Counted from the stretch's first letter, positions 42,155 through 51,339 are shown. The stretch: DNA of 64,000 nucleotides from Spirochaeta isovalerica (GCF_014207565.1 NZ_JACHGJ010000001.1:868001-932000); one strand, 5' to 3'. A program made the numbers and translations. The notes: a model not told the origin generated them from the sequence alone.

Positions 42155-42182
42155 ATTATACAAACAGAAATTGACTTGTCAA
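42155..42182 (-). promoter_or_regulatory. Sigma-70 promoter of flaA with overlapping inverted repeat
   Basis: On the minus strand: a perfect TTGACA (42177-42182), a 16-nt spacer and a perfect TATAAT (42155-42160). The -35 lies inside the inverted repeat TTGAC-TT-GTCAA (42171-42182), a possible regulator site. Confidence 0.75.
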
Positions 42183-42208
42183 CTTTTTGTACAATTATTT
42201 TACCATAT

Positions 42209-42727
42209 TTATTTATCTGCGCGGCCGGAATAATAGGCGGAACCTGGATTCTGACCGTCTACTGTAATATTAACGGTACGCACATTCTTAAAATTAAACG
42301 TAACTGTTTTTTTTATGAGATTTATTGCATCTTCGAAATGGACAGAGCCCGAGTCGTCCGAAACGGCTATATCAATTGAGAAATCCAGATAGAGTTTTCC
42401 CTTGTCGAAAATGAGCGTATTCAATTTGGTATCCCGAGGGACGGCCCGGTCGTACAGAAGGTATTCCGGTCCCAGAAGAAGTTCCCGTACCAGCAGCTCG
42501 ATATTTTCCACATCGGTGCCGTAAACAGGAAGGTAACGGGATTCTCCTCTGACTTTGCGGGTCATGTCATCGGGGAAAAAGAGCACCCTTTTCGCTTCCT
42601 GGTTGCCCGCAAACAGAAAAGCAACAAGCGATATTGTAAAAACAGCTGCCAGAAGCGCAGCGGGAATAAGAATCCCTTTGCCGGTTACCCATTTATTTAT
42701 TTTCTCAGTCAAATCCTTTTTCCTCAT
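42209..42727 (-). CDS. GerMN-domain membrane protein
   Basis: About 172 residues from the ATG at 42727; a start at 42766 is possible. One membrane segment near the N-terminus (ILIPAALLAAVFTISLVAFLF), then a GerMN domain: ENIELLVRELLLGP, NTLIFDKGKLYLDFS and RTVNITVDGQNPGS. GerMN domains occur in sporulation and lipoprotein LpqB-type proteins; the role is thought to be protein binding at the envelope. The start overlaps the end of the amidase gene by 23 bp. Confidence 0.85.
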   Translation of the reverse strand: MRKKDLTEKINKWVTGKGILIPAALLAAVFTISLVAFLFAGNQEAKRVLFFPDDMTRKVRGESRYLPVYGTDVENIELLVRELLLGPEYLLYDRAVPRDTKLNTLIFDKGKLYLDFSIDIAVSDDSGSVHFEDAINLIKKTVTFNFKNVRTVNITVDGQNPGSAYYSGRADK

Positions 42728-43754
42728 AATAGTCGATAAAGCGATTGATGCCATTATAGAGTCCATTGGTCAGCTTCTTCAAGTAGCTTGTCTGCATCAT
42801 TCTCAGAGCTTCATCTTTATTTGTGATATATCCCAGTTCGACCAGAACAGCCGCCATTCTGGTATTGCGTACAACGAACCACGATTCCTCTTTCAATCCC
42901 CGGTTCGGGACTTCCGGTAGCTGTTCATCAAGTCCTTCGAGCATATTCCTGGCCAATCTGATGCTTTCCAGAGCATACCGTTCCTCAAGTATGGAATTCA
43001 CAACGGGTATAAGGCTCTCATCCCCTTCATAAACATCGCGGTCCACCACTTCCCTGCGGTAATTTCCCGGAAGATGCCAGATTTCATATCCCTCGGCTTT
43101 TCTGTTGAGAGAGGCGTTGACATGAACAGAGATATAGATAATTCCCTCTTTGGGACCGACTTCGATACCGTTCGCCATTTTCACACGATCTTCCAGGGTG
43201 GGGTAAGAATCGTCTGTCCTGGTGAGAAGAATTTCTTTTTCCGGATACTTTTCCCTGAGCAATTCCGCCAGACGGAGCGAAACGTCGAGATTGATGTTTT
43301 TCTCCTCGACCAGCACGGGGATATTATTGACAGTCACAGTCGAGGAAGTACCGGGATCCCTTCCTCCATGGCCGGGATCTATGAGGATGACTCTGACATC
43401 ATAGGTATTTTCCTCTTCCACCGATTCACCGAAGAACTTCAGAACGGTCTGGGAGGCATCTTCAGAGAATATTAAAACGCCTTTTTCCTTAAGCACTGCT
43501 CCGGAGGGCAATATCTCGGAGTAATTTCCGATCATCCATCTGTTATCCAGTGAAAAGGAGATAGACTTCTCCCCTTTCTCAAGCAAACCGATTCTGTGAT
43601 AAGGTTCCCATTTTAAATGGGCGCCTGTTTTTTTCAGCAGATCTTCTACAGACATGGATTGAGCCGTTATAAATAACGGCAGAAGGATGAGAATCAGGAT
43701 TGTGAATAAGGTTCTGTCAATTCGAACAGAACCTGTCGAAAAACCAGAGGCCAC
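42705..43754 (-). CDS. N-acetylmuramoyl-L-alanine amidase (Amidase_3)
   Basis: 349 residues. Signal-like hydrophobic start (LFTILILILLPLFITAQ). The N-terminal half (about 30-110) is an uncharacterised strand-rich region. The Amidase_3 domain has LIDPGHGGRDPGTS (zinc His), VEEKNINLDVSLRLAELL, LLTRTDD and ISVHVNAS (second His). The catalytic Glu lies in VLVELGYITN. It cleaves the amide between MurNAc and the peptide stem. The start is GTG at 43754, overlapping the ATP-grasp gene by 38 bp. Confidence 0.92.
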   Translation of the reverse strand: MASGFSTGSVRIDRTLFTILILILLPLFITAQSMSVEDLLKKTGAHLKWEPYHRIGLLEKGEKSISFSLDNRWMIGNYSEILPSGAVLKEKGVLIFSEDASQTVLKFFGESVEEENTYDVRVILIDPGHGGRDPGTSSTVTVNNIPVLVEEKNINLDVSLRLAELLREKYPEKEILLTRTDDSYPTLEDRVKMANGIEVGPKEGIIYISVHVNASLNRKAEGYEIWHLPGNYRREVVDRDVYEGDESLIPVVNSILEERYALESIRLARNMLEGLDEQLPEVPNRGLKEESWFVVRNTRMAAVLVELGYITNKDEALRMMQTSYLKKLTNGLYNGINRFIDYYEEKGFD

Positions 43755-45273
43755 CCTGTATGCTCCCTTTTATTACGGCGCGCCAGAAATAAGCCTGCGC
43801 TCTCCTATCCTCCGACCGGGAGGTTTCCTCCATTCCGGTGATTGCCAGAATTTCCCGGAAGACTTCCTCAAGCGACCGGCTCTGCCAGTCCCGGGATGTC
43901 TCGTATGCCAGATCGCTAAGGGGAACCGGCTGAAATGCGGGAAATTTCACATTTTCGAAAGAAAAGTCTATTTCACCAGTCAGATCTTCGTAAGCTGCGG
44001 CGGTGTATGTATTATTCAGAGCAAAAGCATCCTGAGGCCAATCCTTTTCTCCGTAGAGAAAAGCAGCCGTGCTGATGTCATTTTCATCAAGACGGACAAT
44101 TATCCGGGCGGCAGCCTGTTCAGCCGATTGTACAGCTTTTTTCCGGTCTTCGTGGGAACTGATAAAATTCCCGCATTTTTCAACATTATTGACAGGAAAA
44201 TTGACTTTGTCCCCTTCATCTATTCTCAAAAACAAATCGTTTACATAATCCGTATTATAGGCCTGTTCAAGTTTATCCAAAGATTTGACTGTCCCCGGAA
44301 TGGAAAGGAAAGCCCTTTCAGCACAGACCTTCTTATAAGATCCATCGTAAAAATCGGGTTTTTGACCGACGGCAATTTTCAGGGCGCCTTTTGTCGATTC
44401 CATTCCGCTGGCTAAAGGAAAAGTCCAACCGGACATATATCCTCCGGAAAGACGGGCCGCGATTTCCCCGACCACAGGTCCGCTTTCAGAATATATAATG
44501 TCTCCCTTGGCAGCACCATTATCAATTCCCAATGCGGCCACTCCCTTTTTAAAGGTGTCTTCAATCGCCCGTTTCTTTTTATCATCGAGGACGGCAGGCA
44601 TGGTGTGCCCCATTTCGATAAAGCAGGGAGGGAAGTAAATATGGCGTTCGGCCAGTCCGTGGATCGTTACAACGCCATCGCTTACCAGAGCGTCTATGGA
44701 ATATTCAGGACCGGCGACAAATTCCTCGACGATGGCACGGCCTGTTCTGGAAAAGGAGATAGCTTTATTTACAGCGTCTTCCAATTCATCGGCAGTGAAA
44801 ATCTTCCTCACACCGCGGGCTCCCATGTTATCTACCGGCTTCACGACCAGAGGATAAGGCATTTCCTTTGTTTCATGGGTGTAAACCATCTCCTGAGATA
44901 ACTCTACAAAACGCGGCGAAGGAACCTTATTTTCCCGGAAACAGTTCCGCATGCGGATTTTATCCGTGGCATTGAGAGCTGTCCGGTATTTAAGTCCCGG
45001 AAGGCCCAGCCTTTCAGCAATCCATGCAACTGAAGCGGAAAAATCTGTCCCGGCAGTCATGACCCCGTCGAGTCCCTCAGCCAGCTGAAGATTCCGCGCC
45101 GCTTCTTCAAGCCCCTCAAGGTCTTTCAGATCGATATGGAGAAATCTATCCGCATCGGAGGCGGCCGGAGCGTTGCGATTTCCGTCAGCGCAGACAACGG
45201 TCCAACCCATCTCTTTGGCTATTCTAATAGCCGGAGCCTGCATGACTCCCGCACCCAGTATCATAATGGTCAT
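43717..45273 (-). CDS. ATP-grasp enzyme of a sugar/glycan operon
   Basis: 518 residues. It starts MTIMILGAGVMQAPAIRIAKEMG, the pre-ATP-grasp fold. The ATP-grasp part has YPLVVKPVDNMGARGVRKI, AIVEEFVAGPEYSIDALV and VGEIAARLSGGYMSGW. The last 150 residues are of another fold and not recognised. ATP-grasp enzymes make amide or thioester bonds by way of acyl phosphates; the substrate is unknown. It overlaps both neighbours, so it belongs to the glycan operon. Confidence 0.9.
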   Translation of the reverse strand: MTIMILGAGVMQAPAIRIAKEMGWTVVCADGNRNAPAASDADRFLHIDLKDLEGLEEAARNLQLAEGLDGVMTAGTDFSASVAWIAERLGLPGLKYRTALNATDKIRMRNCFRENKVPSPRFVELSQEMVYTHETKEMPYPLVVKPVDNMGARGVRKIFTADELEDAVNKAISFSRTGRAIVEEFVAGPEYSIDALVSDGVVTIHGLAERHIYFPPCFIEMGHTMPAVLDDKKKRAIEDTFKKGVAALGIDNGAAKGDIIYSESGPVVGEIAARLSGGYMSGWTFPLASGMESTKGALKIAVGQKPDFYDGSYKKVCAERAFLSIPGTVKSLDKLEQAYNTDYVNDLFLRIDEGDKVNFPVNNVEKCGNFISSHEDRKKAVQSAEQAAARIIVRLDENDISTAAFLYGEKDWPQDAFALNNTYTAAAYEDLTGEIDFSFENVKFPAFQPVPLSDLAYETSRDWQSRSLEEVFREILAITGMEETSRSEDRRAQAYFWRAVIKGSIQGGLWFFDRFCSN

Positions 45274-47639
45274 AAATCTTTCACCTTTCTCGCGTAAATT
45301 TCAAATGTATCTCCCAGACCGGCATAATGACTGTAGAGATTGAGAAGTGACCTCCCCGCTCCGCTTCTCGCCAGGATGGAAGGAAAACGTTCGGGATGAT
45401 GCCCTGTCACTCGTATTTTTTCAATTCTGAATCCGTACCGTTCCAGAAACGATGCTGAAAGTTCCGGTTCCCAGACTGTGTAGTGATCATCGGGAGATAA
45501 CTTTAAAAAGTCAAGCCTGTCCTTCAATGAGGAAATGCCGCTTCCGCTTGGTGTGGAAAAAGCAAAGATACCTCCTGTTCTGACAAGACGGTTGACTTTT
45601 TTCAGGACGGGCTGAAGATCGGGAAAGTGCTCTATGACATACCACATGGTCAGGACATCAAATTCAACGGCATCCCATTCCTCCGGAACATAAAATGATT
45701 CAAAAGGAGCCTGCACGACCTTATAGCCCAGAGTTGATGAGACATATTCAACCGCATCGGGAGAAATATCTGTTCCGAAAGGTTTGTAACCGTACTGTTC
45801 CGATTTTTTCAAAAAGGGACCGTAGGCGCAACCGCAGTCGAGCAGTCTCTTTCGCTCTCCCGCTGCCAGGCGGCCGATCATTTTCAAGCGGCTGCCAGCA
45901 AGTTCGCAGAGATGATCAAAATCATCAATATAGGTTTTCCCGTATTGCTTTTCGTATTGTTCGAAGAAATACTCTTCTCCATAGGACATTTTTTCCGGAG
46001 CATAATTTATCATGAACAACATGGAACAGTTTCTGCAGCGGCAATAGGTTTTCTCTTCGAAACGGGCTTCCACATCAAAATCAGCTGATCCGCAAAGAGG
46101 ACAGCCCCGTCCCGAAGGGTTGAGCGATTCGATAGTTTCAGAGAAAGCCGGTCCGGAAAAATCTTTCCGCACAATCGGAAAATTCCGGGGATTTTTCAGA
46201 AAACGCTCGAGCACACTCTTTTTCTCCGGACCAACACCGGTCGAGGCAAATCCTGAAAGGTCAGACAGTTCTTCATGATAGGCTGAAGGATTGATAAGGA
46301 GGACCGGCAGAGAAAGAGAAGCTGCTTCATAAGCTGTCAGCCCGTAAGAGCAGATTACAGCGGAGCTTTCTTTCATAACAGCCCGCAATGAGGGAGGATT
46401 TCTCAATATATGGAATGCGCGGTCAGGCTCACTGCCCCTGTATTGCGGCCCCAGAACGACTGTTACATTGTCAATAAGTTCTTCACATTCTTCTTCTATA
46501 AAACGGCACAGAGCCGTTGTCAGCCCCGCCGGATCTTCGCCCCCGAATGATATGAGAATTTTCTCTCCGGTGGCGGCCGGTTCCGATCGCTCAGGAAGGT
46601 CCAGAAATGACAGAGAGCTTATATTCGGTTTTCCGAATCTTTCCGGCAAAGGCAGAATATCGATAAGATAGGGGATTCTCCGGCGGAGAGGTCCTCCTTC
46701 ATCGATAGCGATGACATTTCCACCCTGAAGATTCTGTAAAAAAAAATCTTCACTTGTAACGCGGCTGTCTACGACAATACGTCCGTATGTTTCAGGTTTT
46801 TCCATGGATGAAACGATAAGAGGCCGGATTTCATCGGGAAATGTCGGCAAGACCCTTTCCAGATGACGGGAATCAATATAAATGGAAACGGCCCCTTTGA
46901 GTTTAGAGGCCAGGGAGATCATTCTTTTGATATGTCCCGTACCGTTACCTTCAACAGTAGAAGGAATCAGAATTGTTCTGTTTTTCAGATAATTGACCAG
47001 CTCATCGATTTCGGTGGGCCTGTTCCGGTAGAGATCGGAAAAGATTTTTCTTATTTTATCCAGATCCTCAGCCGTATCGACTGAAACCTTGGCCGTAAAA
47101 TAATATTCCGGTGGAACGCGGTGTATATTGAGATGAAATTTTCCGGGATTATTATAAATCCAGGGAGTGACATGTTCATGATCATAGGGTGCGGAACTCT
47201 CAGCCAGAGCCCGCTCCAGGGCCGATGTTTCGACAATTTCTATACCTGTGCCCAGTGGAGCATCGGGCCAGTTGCTGTAATCGGCACCGGTTTTCCTGTG
47301 CTCAGCCAGAACTTCGTCTGCCATCCTGGCCGATACCAGAGGATTGTCGCCCGTTGCCCGGATAACTGTCCGGATATCATATTTCCGTGCAGCCTGTACG
47401 AAGCGGAGAAGCACATCCTCTTTCGGACCGGCAAAGGGGATAAAGTTCCACTTCTCCGCCAGGGGAGCCAGATCATCAAGACACTCTTCTGTTGTCAGTA
47501 GGAGCCTCAAGTCCGCATCCACCATGCCGATTGCCCGCATGGCGTGTTCCACTATAGTGAGATCTTCAATTTTAATAAGAGCTTTACCGGGGAGCCGGGA
47601 GGAATCGAGCCTGACCTGCAGGCAGACAGCTGTATTCAC
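45270..47639 (-). CDS. Three-domain fusion: SpsF-like nucleotidyltransferase, PseG-like glycosyltransferase, methyltransferase
   Basis: About 789 residues from the GTG at 47639, chosen because it overlaps the upstream stop as GTGA and has GGAG nearby. Domain 1 (about 1-215) is a cytidylyltransferase of the SpsF/NeuA type (TAVCLQVRLDSSRLPGKAL, RATGDNPLVS, VDTAEDLDKI). Domain 2 (about 225-500) is a GT-B-like fold resembling PseG (GTGHIKRMISLA, ILISFGGEDPAGLT, GLTAYEAASLSLPVLL). Domain 3 (about 520-789) has a zinc ribbon (CPLCGS, CRCRNCS) and a SAM methyltransferase (LLDCGCAYGPFLK). This suggests one enzyme for several steps of making an unusual sugar. Confidence 0.88.
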   Translation of the reverse strand: MNTAVCLQVRLDSSRLPGKALIKIEDLTIVEHAMRAIGMVDADLRLLLTTEECLDDLAPLAEKWNFIPFAGPKEDVLLRFVQAARKYDIRTVIRATGDNPLVSARMADEVLAEHRKTGADYSNWPDAPLGTGIEIVETSALERALAESSAPYDHEHVTPWIYNNPGKFHLNIHRVPPEYYFTAKVSVDTAEDLDKIRKIFSDLYRNRPTEIDELVNYLKNRTILIPSTVEGNGTGHIKRMISLASKLKGAVSIYIDSRHLERVLPTFPDEIRPLIVSSMEKPETYGRIVVDSRVTSEDFFLQNLQGGNVIAIDEGGPLRRRIPYLIDILPLPERFGKPNISSLSFLDLPERSEPAATGEKILISFGGEDPAGLTTALCRFIEEECEELIDNVTVVLGPQYRGSEPDRAFHILRNPPSLRAVMKESSAVICSYGLTAYEAASLSLPVLLINPSAYHEELSDLSGFASTGVGPEKKSVLERFLKNPRNFPIVRKDFSGPAFSETIESLNPSGRGCPLCGSADFDVEARFEEKTYCRCRNCSMLFMINYAPEKMSYGEEYFFEQYEKQYGKTYIDDFDHLCELAGSRLKMIGRLAAGERKRLLDCGCAYGPFLKKSEQYGYKPFGTDISPDAVEYVSSTLGYKVVQAPFESFYVPEEWDAVEFDVLTMWYVIEHFPDLQPVLKKVNRLVRTGGIFAFSTPSGSGISSLKDRLDFLKLSPDDHYTVWEPELSASFLERYGFRIEKIRVTGHHPERFPSILARSGAGRSLLNLYSHYAGLGDTFEIYARKVKDL

Positions 47640-48604
47640 TCCTCTCCATCCCACAGTTCCGTTATGCTGAGGGCATCGCTTTTGAAACGGTAACGGTTTT
47701 CTCTGATCCATTTTCTGGCATGCCCGTATTCCCGCAAAGCGTAAAAAAGGGTTGATCCGGTGCGGAGCCAGTAGGCAAAGAATCCCATCAGAGGCAGATA
47801 ACCCGCGTCACCGGTATAGCGGACTGATAGTGTTTTCAAAAAGAATAGTTTATAACTCTGATCGACAGTAGTGTCCTCAAAGGGTATTTCGTTCTGATAA
47901 TTGATTTTAACCGCTGTATTGGCGACAATTTTCTCTCCCCACATATGGCTGCGGAAACCGAAATCCATCTTCTGCCAGAAGGGATTGATCATTCTGCTAT
48001 CATATCCTCCGGATAGAAGGAATTTCTCACGATCGTAAATACCGCAGTAATCAAAAGGATATATGGCAGCCAGGTCTTTTCGTACAGCGTTGAGAGGAAT
48101 CACTTCAATTCCTCCTTTATCGGTAAAGGCCGGGGCAAAACAGGATGGAATGGTCTCGTTCCGGCTGTTCTGAAGGAGCGGTACGGTGCAGAGATTTTCC
48201 CTTTCGGCTATTTTCTGAAGAACCCGCGAAGAGATCGATGAAGCTTTTATATGCATATCATTCCATAGAACAAAGACATACTGCCCTACCGCTTCTTTGA
48301 TACCCACATTGACTCTTTCGCCGGCGGTGACATTTTCCGAAAGAAGGACGAAACGGAGTTCCGCATGCTTCCTTGTCAAAAGTTCCAGATCGTAGGAGAC
48401 CGACGGCGGTTCGATGGAAATGACTTCCAGAGCGCCCAGAGCTGTCAACTCCTCAAAGAGATCCCTGCGAAAAGGACGCCCTCCTCTGTTGAGAAGAACT
48501 ATGGACAGGCCGCGCTTTTCCTTTCTTTCACGGTCTGGCTTGGAACCGCCTATAACCGTGTAGCTGCTCGATTCAGACTTAAAAGTTGAATGTATAGTAT
48601 TCAT
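47636..48604 (-). CDS. Glycosyltransferase-family-2-like protein
   Basis: About 322 residues from the ATG at 48604, which has AGGAAG upstream; the longer frame is rejected. A GT-A-like N-terminal half has LSIVLLNRGG and ERVNVGIKEAVGQYVFVLWNDMHIKA (an acidic NDM at the DxD position). The rest has FDYCGIYDREKFLLSGGYDSRMINPFWQKMDFGFRSHMWG, the familiar second half of GT2 enzymes. It overlaps the radical SAM gene by 26 bp and the fusion gene by 4 bp. Confidence 0.8.
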   Translation of the reverse strand: MNTIHSTFKSESSSYTVIGGSKPDRERKEKRGLSIVLLNRGGRPFRRDLFEELTALGALEVISIEPPSVSYDLELLTRKHAELRFVLLSENVTAGERVNVGIKEAVGQYVFVLWNDMHIKASSISSRVLQKIAERENLCTVPLLQNSRNETIPSCFAPAFTDKGGIEVIPLNAVRKDLAAIYPFDYCGIYDREKFLLSGGYDSRMINPFWQKMDFGFRSHMWGEKIVANTAVKINYQNEIPFEDTTVDQSYKLFFLKTLSVRYTGDAGYLPLMGFFAYWLRTGSTLFYALREYGHARKWIRENRYRFKSDALSITELWDGEE

Positions 48605-50075
48605 CACACTTCCTGCACATCGGTGAATATTCACCCTTCAGATGATCTTTGTAAGTTTTTTCACCTTCCGCCCAGATAATCTCAAGATCATCTTTGAAAA
48701 CATTACCCAGGAGAATGCTTCCACTTAAGTCCTCTCGGCAAAGAGGAACATCTCCATTTATCCGGATAAACATATCCCGCTTGTTATGCCAGCAGGGATC
48801 GCGGTTCAGCGGAGAGAGATCGGTTATTTTTTTCTGCTCTCTTGTTCCGCAGAACCAGTCGTACTTCTGAATGATGATGTTTTCCGTTTTTTCTTTCCAG
48901 TACCGGAAAAAGTCTTCCAGATTCACTTCGTTCTCTTTCATCCGGACAGCCTGAACCCAGCATTTCCCGGGAAAGAGCTCCATCAGTCTGTGGGCTGTCC
49001 GCCAGGCTTCGTCATAACCTTTCCCCCTGAGAGTTTCATAGACACTTTTATCGAGGGCGTCGAGGGAAACAATCCACTCGACCCGGTTTCCGTATTTTGC
49101 ATTGATGCCGGCAATTTTCTGAAGATCATCGTCGGCCCACCCGAGTCCTGATGTTTCGAGAATAAGCTTTAACGACCCTCTTTTCACTGTCTCTTCTATG
49201 ATTCCTACGATATTTTCGTGGAGAGACGGCTCTCCCCAGGCGGAGAGGGCAATATAGGCATCATCGCTGAACCGGGCTATCCGGTCCAGAAGAGAACCAT
49301 ATTCCTTCAGATCCATAGAAGCCCCGTTGCCGGGTTCCTTTGCTTCTGCGGCGAAGGGACAATAGGAACAGCGCTGGGGACAGCTGTCGGTGATCTGAAT
49401 CTGATAATAAGCCGGTAGAGTTCGCAGAGCCTCTTTGCAGCCTTCGATTTTTTCCAGTAGAGAATCTCTGTCCTCGATGCCGCATTCGATAAACCTTTTA
49501 AGCTGCAGGGAATTCCTTTTTGTATCACAGCTGAGACTGATTCTGTACATTCTGAGATCAACAGGGGAAATTTCCGTTTCAATGTCAAAGGCATTGATGT
49601 CTTTCTGCAGGATTTCAAAAACTGTGTCCCTGGAGATTGGTTTGGATGATCCTCTCGAAAGATTGTAAAGCATCTCGATTTCCGAAGACCGCAGAATTTC
49701 AGGAGACAGCCCCCGGGGATATCCGTCGGCGAATGTATATCCGGCATAATATTTAAGATGATTTTTATACATTTTTTCTGCGAGAGTTTTATCAAGAAGA
49801 GGATAATCGCCCCAGAAATAAAAAATATGGCCGTAGAGACCGGCTAACTCTCTGAAAACATCGAACAGGATTTCTTCCGTCCAGCTCTCTTTTACGATCT
49901 GATCGATTGAACTGTCCAGAACCATCGGCTCTTTGAGGAGCACAACCGTCTTCTCCCGATCCGCAAGAGATCCGGCGAAATCGAGAACTCTGTCAAGAAC
50001 AGTCTCACCTTTAAAAAAGGAGAAATCGAAATACTCATTTTTATTTGTCAAATTGATGATTGCAACATTGCCCAT
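48579..50075 (-). CDS. Radical SAM/SPASM protein with nucleotidyltransferase-like N-domain
   Basis: About 498 residues from the ATG at 50075 (MGNVAIINL); the ATG at 50138 would run into xseA. Residues 1-200 resemble a GT-A nucleotidyltransferase (FYFWGDYPLLDKTL, YPRGLSPEI, LSCDTKRNSLQLKRF). Then the radical SAM core has QITDSCPQRCSYCPF (CxxxCxxC), and the C-terminal SPASM cysteines include PLCREDL and MCRKCDEY. From memory it matches the 'spiro-SPASM' proteins of spirochaetes. It is the first gene of the glycan operon. Confidence 0.87.
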   Translation of the reverse strand: MGNVAIINLTNKNEYFDFSFFKGETVLDRVLDFAGSLADREKTVVLLKEPMVLDSSIDQIVKESWTEEILFDVFRELAGLYGHIFYFWGDYPLLDKTLAEKMYKNHLKYYAGYTFADGYPRGLSPEILRSSEIEMLYNLSRGSSKPISRDTVFEILQKDINAFDIETEISPVDLRMYRISLSCDTKRNSLQLKRFIECGIEDRDSLLEKIEGCKEALRTLPAYYQIQITDSCPQRCSYCPFAAEAKEPGNGASMDLKEYGSLLDRIARFSDDAYIALSAWGEPSLHENIVGIIEETVKRGSLKLILETSGLGWADDDLQKIAGINAKYGNRVEWIVSLDALDKSVYETLRGKGYDEAWRTAHRLMELFPGKCWVQAVRMKENEVNLEDFFRYWKEKTENIIIQKYDWFCGTREQKKITDLSPLNRDPCWHNKRDMFIRINGDVPLCREDLSGSILLGNVFKDDLEIIWAEGEKTYKDHLKGEYSPMCRKCDEYYTFNF

Positions 50076-50122
50076 ATTCGTACCATCGTCAGTTTTCCGG
50101 CTTTGAATTAATTCTTTTTCTG

Positions 50123-50128
50123 TATATT
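50123..50128 (+). promoter_or_regulatory. -10 element (TATATT) 8 nt before xseA
   Basis: TATATT ends 8 nt before the xseA ATG, with no Shine-Dalgarno sequence and a poor -35. It is listed as a possible leaderless start. Confidence 0.35.
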
Positions 50129-50136
50129 CTTTTACC

Positions 50137-51339
50137 ATGTTTGAACTGGAAAATCACGTCTATTCCGTTTCGGAAGTGACTGCTGCTATAAAAATGCTTC
50201 TCGAATCGCGATTTCCCCAGATTTTTATGGAGGGGGAAATATCCAATTTCCGGCCCTCCAGCGCCGGCCATTGTTATTTTACGCTGAAAGACCCGGGAGC
50301 CATGATTCAGGCTGTTCTCTTCAGAGGAGACGCCGCCAGACTGGCTTTTCGGCCGAAAGACGGCATGAAGGTAAAAGCGACAGGCCGCTTATCCGTCTAT
50401 GCCCAGCGGGGGAACTACCAGATAATCTGCAGCTCCCTTGAAGAACAGGGCAAGGGAAGCATTCTCGAAATGCTCGAGGAGAGAAAGAGGCGTCTCGCTG
50501 CGGAAGGGCTCTTCGACAGTCAGTACAAAAAAGAGATACCGCCCTACCCGGAAACAGTCGCGGTTATAACCTCACCCACAGGTGCGGCTCTGAGAGACAT
50601 ACTTCAGGTAACCAGAAGGCGGAATTCATCGCTCAGAATCCGTATTCTTCCCTGCGCGGTCCAGGGAGCCGAAGCGGCGAATCAGATCGTCAGGATGATA
50701 GAAACTGCCAACCGGCAGAATCTGGGAGATTTAATCATCCTCAGCCGGGGAGGCGGTTCATTGGAAGATCTTCTGCCCTTTTCAGAAGAATCAGTCGTGA
50801 GGGCTGTTTCATCCTCTTACCTGCCGGTTATAACAGGCATAGGCCATGAAATAGATTTCGCTCTGGCAGATTTCGCCGCTGATCTCAGAGCGCCGACTCC
50901 ATCGGCCGCGGCAGAGCTGGTCTGCAGCAGTTCAATAGAAATATCCGGTGCTATCGAAAACACCAGAAGGGAAATGATATCGGCCCTGCGCTCGCGAATG
51001 GTGCTTTACAGGGAGAAACTCAAAGCTTTTTCGCCGGAGGAAATAACCCTTCACTTCAGAAGGTTTCTCGAGCCGCGCGTGTTGAGAATCGATGACCTGA
51101 AAGAATCGATGGCAAATGATATTTATAACATTATGGAAAGAAAAAAACATGAGCTGGCTCTACTAAAGAAAGAACTGGAAGGGAATTCCCCCTTATCCAT
51201 CCTGGAACGAGGCTATTCCATCGTCACCGATAAAGATGGTATGACCCTTAAGAGTTCCGCCCGGATATCGACAGGAGACACTGTCGGGATCAGATTTGCC
51301 GAAGGAAAGGCTTCGGCGACCATAAAGGATATAGAATGA
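50137..51339 (+). CDS. xseA: Exonuclease VII large subunit
   Basis: 400 residues. An N-terminal OB fold (VSEVTAAIKMLLESRFPQIFMEGEISNF, CYFTLKD) binds ssDNA. The catalytic domain has AVITSPTGAALRDIL, ILSRGGGSLEDLLPF, PVITGIGHEIDF and ADLRAPTPSAAAEL. A coiled coil leads to the C-terminal strand. The enzyme degrades ssDNA to short oligonucleotides. It overlaps xseB by 4 bp. Its ATG lies on the opposite strand from the possible upstream start of the radical SAM gene. Confidence 0.96.
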   Translation: MFELENHVYSVSEVTAAIKMLLESRFPQIFMEGEISNFRPSSAGHCYFTLKDPGAMIQAVLFRGDAARLAFRPKDGMKVKATGRLSVYAQRGNYQIICSSLEEQGKGSILEMLEERKRRLAAEGLFDSQYKKEIPPYPETVAVITSPTGAALRDILQVTRRRNSSLRIRILPCAVQGAEAANQIVRMIETANRQNLGDLIILSRGGGSLEDLLPFSEESVVRAVSSSYLPVITGIGHEIDFALADFAADLRAPTPSAAAELVCSSSIEISGAIENTRREMISALRSRMVLYREKLKAFSPEEITLHFRRFLEPRVLRIDDLKESMANDIYNIMERKKHELALLKKELEGNSPLSILERGYSIVTDKDGMTLKSSARISTGDTVGIRFAEGKASATIKDIE

